Assembly (NCBI GenBank): GCA_900548745.1 | Contig: URLQ01000121.1 | Coordinates: 1-8,734 of the forward strand | Reading direction: 5' to 3' | Length of the DNA: 8,734 bases | DNA from: an uncultured Prevotella sp. | GTDB lineage: Bacteria > Bacteroidota > Bacteroidia > Bacteroidales > Bacteroidaceae | Shown: in pieces, positions 6,876-8,734 of the stretch | Layout: each line of letters opens with the position of its first letter | Numbering within the stretch: position 1 is the stretch's first letter | The notes under the pieces: generated by a model | Databases searched by the model: none | What the model was told of the DNA's origin: nothing | The model's input: the letters and a program-made list of their open reading frames with translations, nothing else | Translations under genes and position numbers: made by a program

Positions 6876-7012
6876 AAAACCAAATCATTAGAGCTTTCTT
6901 GTATTTTGCTTTTAATGAGTAATAGCGAGCTGTTGCGAATTAAAAAAAAGGACAAAAGATGCCTTATAAAAAACAAAAGGCTGCAAGCAATTGTAAAAAT
7001 TACATTTAACGA

Positions 7013-7068
7013 GGCTCAGGAGAGATTGTCTATCCACGGACAATCTCTCCTGAGCCACAACTTGTGGC
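7013..7068 (-). terminator. 18-bp perfect hairpin plus overlapping palindrome downstream of the DUF1016 gene
   Basis: GGCTCAGGAGAGATTGTC (7013-7030) and its exact reverse complement (7039-7056) flank an 8-nt loop. Overlapping it by 3 nt is a second palindrome, GCCACAA-C-TTGTGGC (7054-7068). Both lie just beyond the DUF1016 stop (7084-7086) in its direction of transcription, which suggests a 3' terminating or stabilising structure. However, the sequence after the stem on the minus strand (CTCGTTAAATG) lacks an immediate U-run, so this is not a textbook intrinsic terminator. A protein-binding or recombination site is an alternative. The remaining sequence, 6880-7010, shows no gene. Confidence 0.5.
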
Positions 7069-7083
7069 AGATTTCAAGCGTTC

Positions 7084-8178
7084 TTACTCTTTTTCGGAGG
7101 CTTCCTGTTTTAATTCAAGCATAGTCCGTTCATAGACCTCTTGCAGCTGATAATTTGCCACACCCAAAGGAGTGGTGATACCACGCAAAGACCATTCCAC
7201 AACGGACGAATCTTTGTCCTTGCAAAGAAGAATACCGATGCTTGGATTGTCTCCTTCGCCTCTAAGCAACTCGTCAGCAGCGGAAACGTAAAAATTCAGT
7301 TTGCCGATGAACTCTGGCATAAAATCCACAATCTTCAGTTCCACCACCACATAGCATTTAAGCCGAGTATGATAGAACACCATGTCGGGGAAGTATGACT
7401 TGCCACTTGGCGTGTCAAGTTCCATTTGTCGACCGACATACGCAAAGCCTTTACCCAATTCCAAAAGGAAGCGAGTAATATTGGTTGCTAACTTATTCTC
7501 CAAGTCCATTTCGCTGAACTTGCTTGGCAATGAGAAGAAATCCAACTTGTAAGGGTCTTTTATAATCTCTGTTGCCAATTCGTTTTGAGGTTGTGGCAGT
7601 GTAACATCAAAGTTATTTAGAGCCTTGCCAGTATGCTCGTACAGTTGAGCCTTAACCACATGCTCCAATTCCGTGCGGCTCATGTTGTCTTCAACAACCT
7701 TGTTGAGGTAGAACAAAGCAGCGTTTATGGTGGCGCATTTGGAAACAATTACTGTTTGATGTCTCCAAGGCACACAAAGCAATATCTCTGGTATAGGGGT
7801 ATTGGCATCATCCACTTTCTGTAATTGTCTACCAGCCTGGTAGACAAATTCAATTTGGCTTGAATAGAAGGTGAACCATCGCTTTATATGGTACAGGTTA
7901 GCTCTGGAAAATCCCTCACTCTGAGGAAATTCCGAACGCATATCAAGACTAAGTCTGTCAATAACCTTTGCGCCCCACTTGTATTGCTTTTGCTTCTCGC
8001 AAATGTCCTCGCCCAAACTCCAATAGAATTTGAGCATTTCCGTATTCACTTTGACAGCTGCTTTAAGCTGTGACATGCGGAAACGTTTCTTCAAGTCAGA
8101 CAACCACTTCACATAGTTTTTATCTGCCATAAACGAATCGCTATTCACAAATTGCGGTATATTTTTCTTTTCTGCCAT
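7084..8178 (-). CDS. yhcG: DUF1016/YhcG-family PD-(D/E)xK nuclease domain protein
   Basis: 364 aa, the usual length for this family. An N-terminal DUF1016_N helical domain covers about residues 20-150 (NTEMLKFYWSLGEDI, GFSRANLYHIKRWF, a WRH motif at 138-140). The C-terminal domain, about 190-345, has the nuclease fold: E227 in a preceding helix, FPDMVFYH with D265, VVELK with E280 and K282, then GKLNFY and NPSIGILLCKDK. All PD-(D/E)xK catalytic positions are intact, so a DNA-cleaving or DNA-binding activity is plausible, but the family's cellular role is not firmly settled. Members often lie within or beside type I restriction-modification loci. Here the upstream same-strand neighbour is a ruined hsdM. 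The start at 8178 follows a purine-rich AGAGAGCAAAAGAAA; M17 is a possible alternative. No TAnnTTTG promoter was found in the 167 nt upstream, so it may depend on read-through from the former operon or on a promoter I cannot recognise. Confidence 0.93.
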   Translation of the reverse strand: MAEKKNIPQFVNSDSFMADKNYVKWLSDLKKRFRMSQLKAAVKVNTEMLKFYWSLGEDICEKQKQYKWGAKVIDRLSLDMRSEFPQSEGFSRANLYHIKRWFTFYSSQIEFVYQAGRQLQKVDDANTPIPEILLCVPWRHQTVIVSKCATINAALFYLNKVVEDNMSRTELEHVVKAQLYEHTGKALNNFDVTLPQPQNELATEIIKDPYKLDFFSLPSKFSEMDLENKLATNITRFLLELGKGFAYVGRQMELDTPSGKSYFPDMVFYHTRLKCYVVVELKIVDFMPEFIGKLNFYVSAADELLRGEGDNPSIGILLCKDKDSSVVEWSLRGITTPLGVANYQLQEVYERTMLELKQEASEKE

Positions 8179-8254
8179 TTTCTTTTGCTCTCTATCAACT
8201 TGTTGAAAAAACCAACAGGTTGCTTTTCGTTCTCTTTTGTTTCTCTTTAGTTAG

Positions 8255-8279
8255 AACTATCCTAAAATATTGGATAGTT
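8255..8279. repeat. 8-bp inverted repeat between the hsdM remnant and the DUF1016 gene
   Basis: AACTATCC (8255-8262) and GGATAGTT (8272-8279) are exact complements around TAAAATATT. It lies 77 nt upstream of the DUF1016 start codon. It could be an operator or a leader hairpin. The rest of the 8179-8345 gap shows only weak short palindromes near 8201-8217 and no credible gene. Confidence 0.4.
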
Positions 8280-8318
8280 GGGCATTGGACACATATAAAG
8301 TCTTTATTTTCAAGCATG

Positions 8319-8346
8319 ACCATACCAACCGTTTGGTTGATATGGT
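8319..8346 (-). terminator. 12-bp hairpin directly at the hsdM remnant stop codon
   Basis: On the minus strand ACCATATCAACC and GGTTGGTATGGT pair over 12 bp, with one U-G wobble, around a 4-nt AAAC loop. The first base of the stem is the last base of the hsdM stop codon. In plus-strand RNA the wobble becomes an A-C mismatch, so the structure favours the minus strand. No U-run follows, so it may be an operon-internal hairpin rather than a true terminator. Confidence 0.4.
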
Positions 8347-8629
8347 TACGCCAATCCCAATTCCTTCAAGTACCCTTCAATCTCCTTGTCAAGGTCGGCA
8401 CGTTTGGCTTCCAGCTCCTTGATTTCCTTCATCACCCACAGTTCTTTAAACGTAACTTCATCATCTACCAATGCATCATTGGCGTGTTTCTCTATCTTCT
8501 CCGACAAATACTTGTGGAAGATAAAGCCAAGGGTGAAATACATGAAGTCACTGCAGACATATTGCCACGCATTTTGTTAGCGACTTCTCAAAGTTGGTCA
8601 CGGAGTTTCTGTTGTAATTATTCGCTCAT
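8346..8629 (-). pseudogene. hsdM: Decayed hsdM (type I restriction-modification methyltransferase subunit) remnant
   Basis: From ATG 8629-8627 the minus strand reads MSE, stop (TAA 8620-8618), LQQKLRDQL, stop (TGA 8590-8588), EVANKMRGNMSA. A one-base shift near 8552 then leads into SDFMYFTLGFIFHKYLSEKI and onward to FKELWVM. These are recognisable HsdM N-terminal sequences; the two stops fit CAA-to-TAA and TGG-to-TGA changes. After FKELWVM the frame jumps to KEIKELEAKRADLDKEIEGY and ends LKELGLA, which looks like an HsdM C-terminus. Intact HsdM proteins are about 500 residues, so the whole N6-adenine methyltransferase core (including its NPPY motif) is missing. The gene cannot make a methyltransferase. 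A 65-aa ORF (8346-8543) survives but should not be read as a functional gene. The start lies 4 nt after the stop of the upstream gene, indicating a former operon. Confidence 0.85.
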
Positions 8630-8633
8630 ATCG

Positions 8634-8734
8634 TTATTTCTTTTTTATATTCAATGATTCACAGACATTGATATAGTCTTCGTCTTTATCTGTTATATAC
8701 TGATGGCTGTACTTTCCTTTTCCTTCATTTAGGA
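8634..8734 (-). CDS. C-terminal end of an unidentified gene, cut by the window edge
   Basis: On the minus strand an open frame enters at the right edge (first full codon 8732-8730) and runs 32 codons to TAA at 8636-8634. The visible part is polar and charged (GKGKYSHQYITDKDEDYIN, then a CESLNIKKK end). I do not recognise the family. The stop is separated from the decayed hsdM start by 4 nt (CGAT), tight spacing that suggests co-transcription in the original restriction-modification operon. With only 32 codons, it could also be a remnant. Confidence 0.4.
   Translation of the reverse strand, partial: LNEGKGKYSHQYITDKDEDYINVCESLNIKKK

Noticed and set aside
8195..8323. 42-aa minus-strand ORF between hsdM remnant and DUF1016 gene
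   Set aside because: No recognisable family and it is crossed by hairpins; it most likely reflects chance openness in AT-rich DNA.

Overview
The window looks like chromosomal DNA of a Bacteroidota species, most likely Prevotella or a close relative. Four things point there: the tail of an AraC-type regulator of the kind that ends Bacteroidales hybrid two-component proteins, a 1515-residue secreted protein with a type IX secretion (T9SS) C-terminal sorting domain, a clean Bacteroidota promoter (TTTG, 19 nt, TAccTTTG) in front of trpS, and AT-rich leaders without strong Shine-Dalgarno sequences. This assignment is inference from protein families and promoter style; no database search was run.

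Layout. Bases 1-122 hold the 3' end of an AraC-family regulator (+). It converges on trpS (263-1351, -), and two hairpins, one suited to each direction, lie between them. An 865-nt divergent gap (1352-2216) separates trpS from a large T9SS adhesin-like gene (2217-6764, +). The gap is full of structure: the trpS promoter, a duplicated 13-mer, a 110-nt segment bounded by 24-nt imperfect inverted repeats, a four-copy 22-nt tandem array of self-complementary units, eight octamer units, and finally a T12 tract inside the predicted promoter of the adhesin gene. A strong terminator follows the adhesin gene. Next come an 18-bp perfect hairpin and a convergent intact DUF1016/YhcG-family PD-(D/E)xK nuclease gene (7084-8178, -). 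Upstream of that gene, on the same strand, is a heavily decayed hsdM (type I restriction-modification methyltransferase) remnant with two stop codons, a frameshift and a large internal deletion. The window ends in the last 32 codons of an unidentified gene only 4 nt from the hsdM start.

How the parts relate. trpS is housekeeping. The adhesin-like protein is predicted to be exported by Sec, passed through the T9SS and displayed or released at the surface; the T12 tract in its promoter makes phase-variable expression a concrete hypothesis. The right end appears to be the ruin of a type I restriction-modification operon in which the associated YhcG nuclease stayed intact after its methyltransferase was lost. 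I see no wholly new multi-gene system. The most notable points are the possible T-tract promoter switch, the repeat-dense divergent gap, and the orphaned nuclease beside a dead hsdM.
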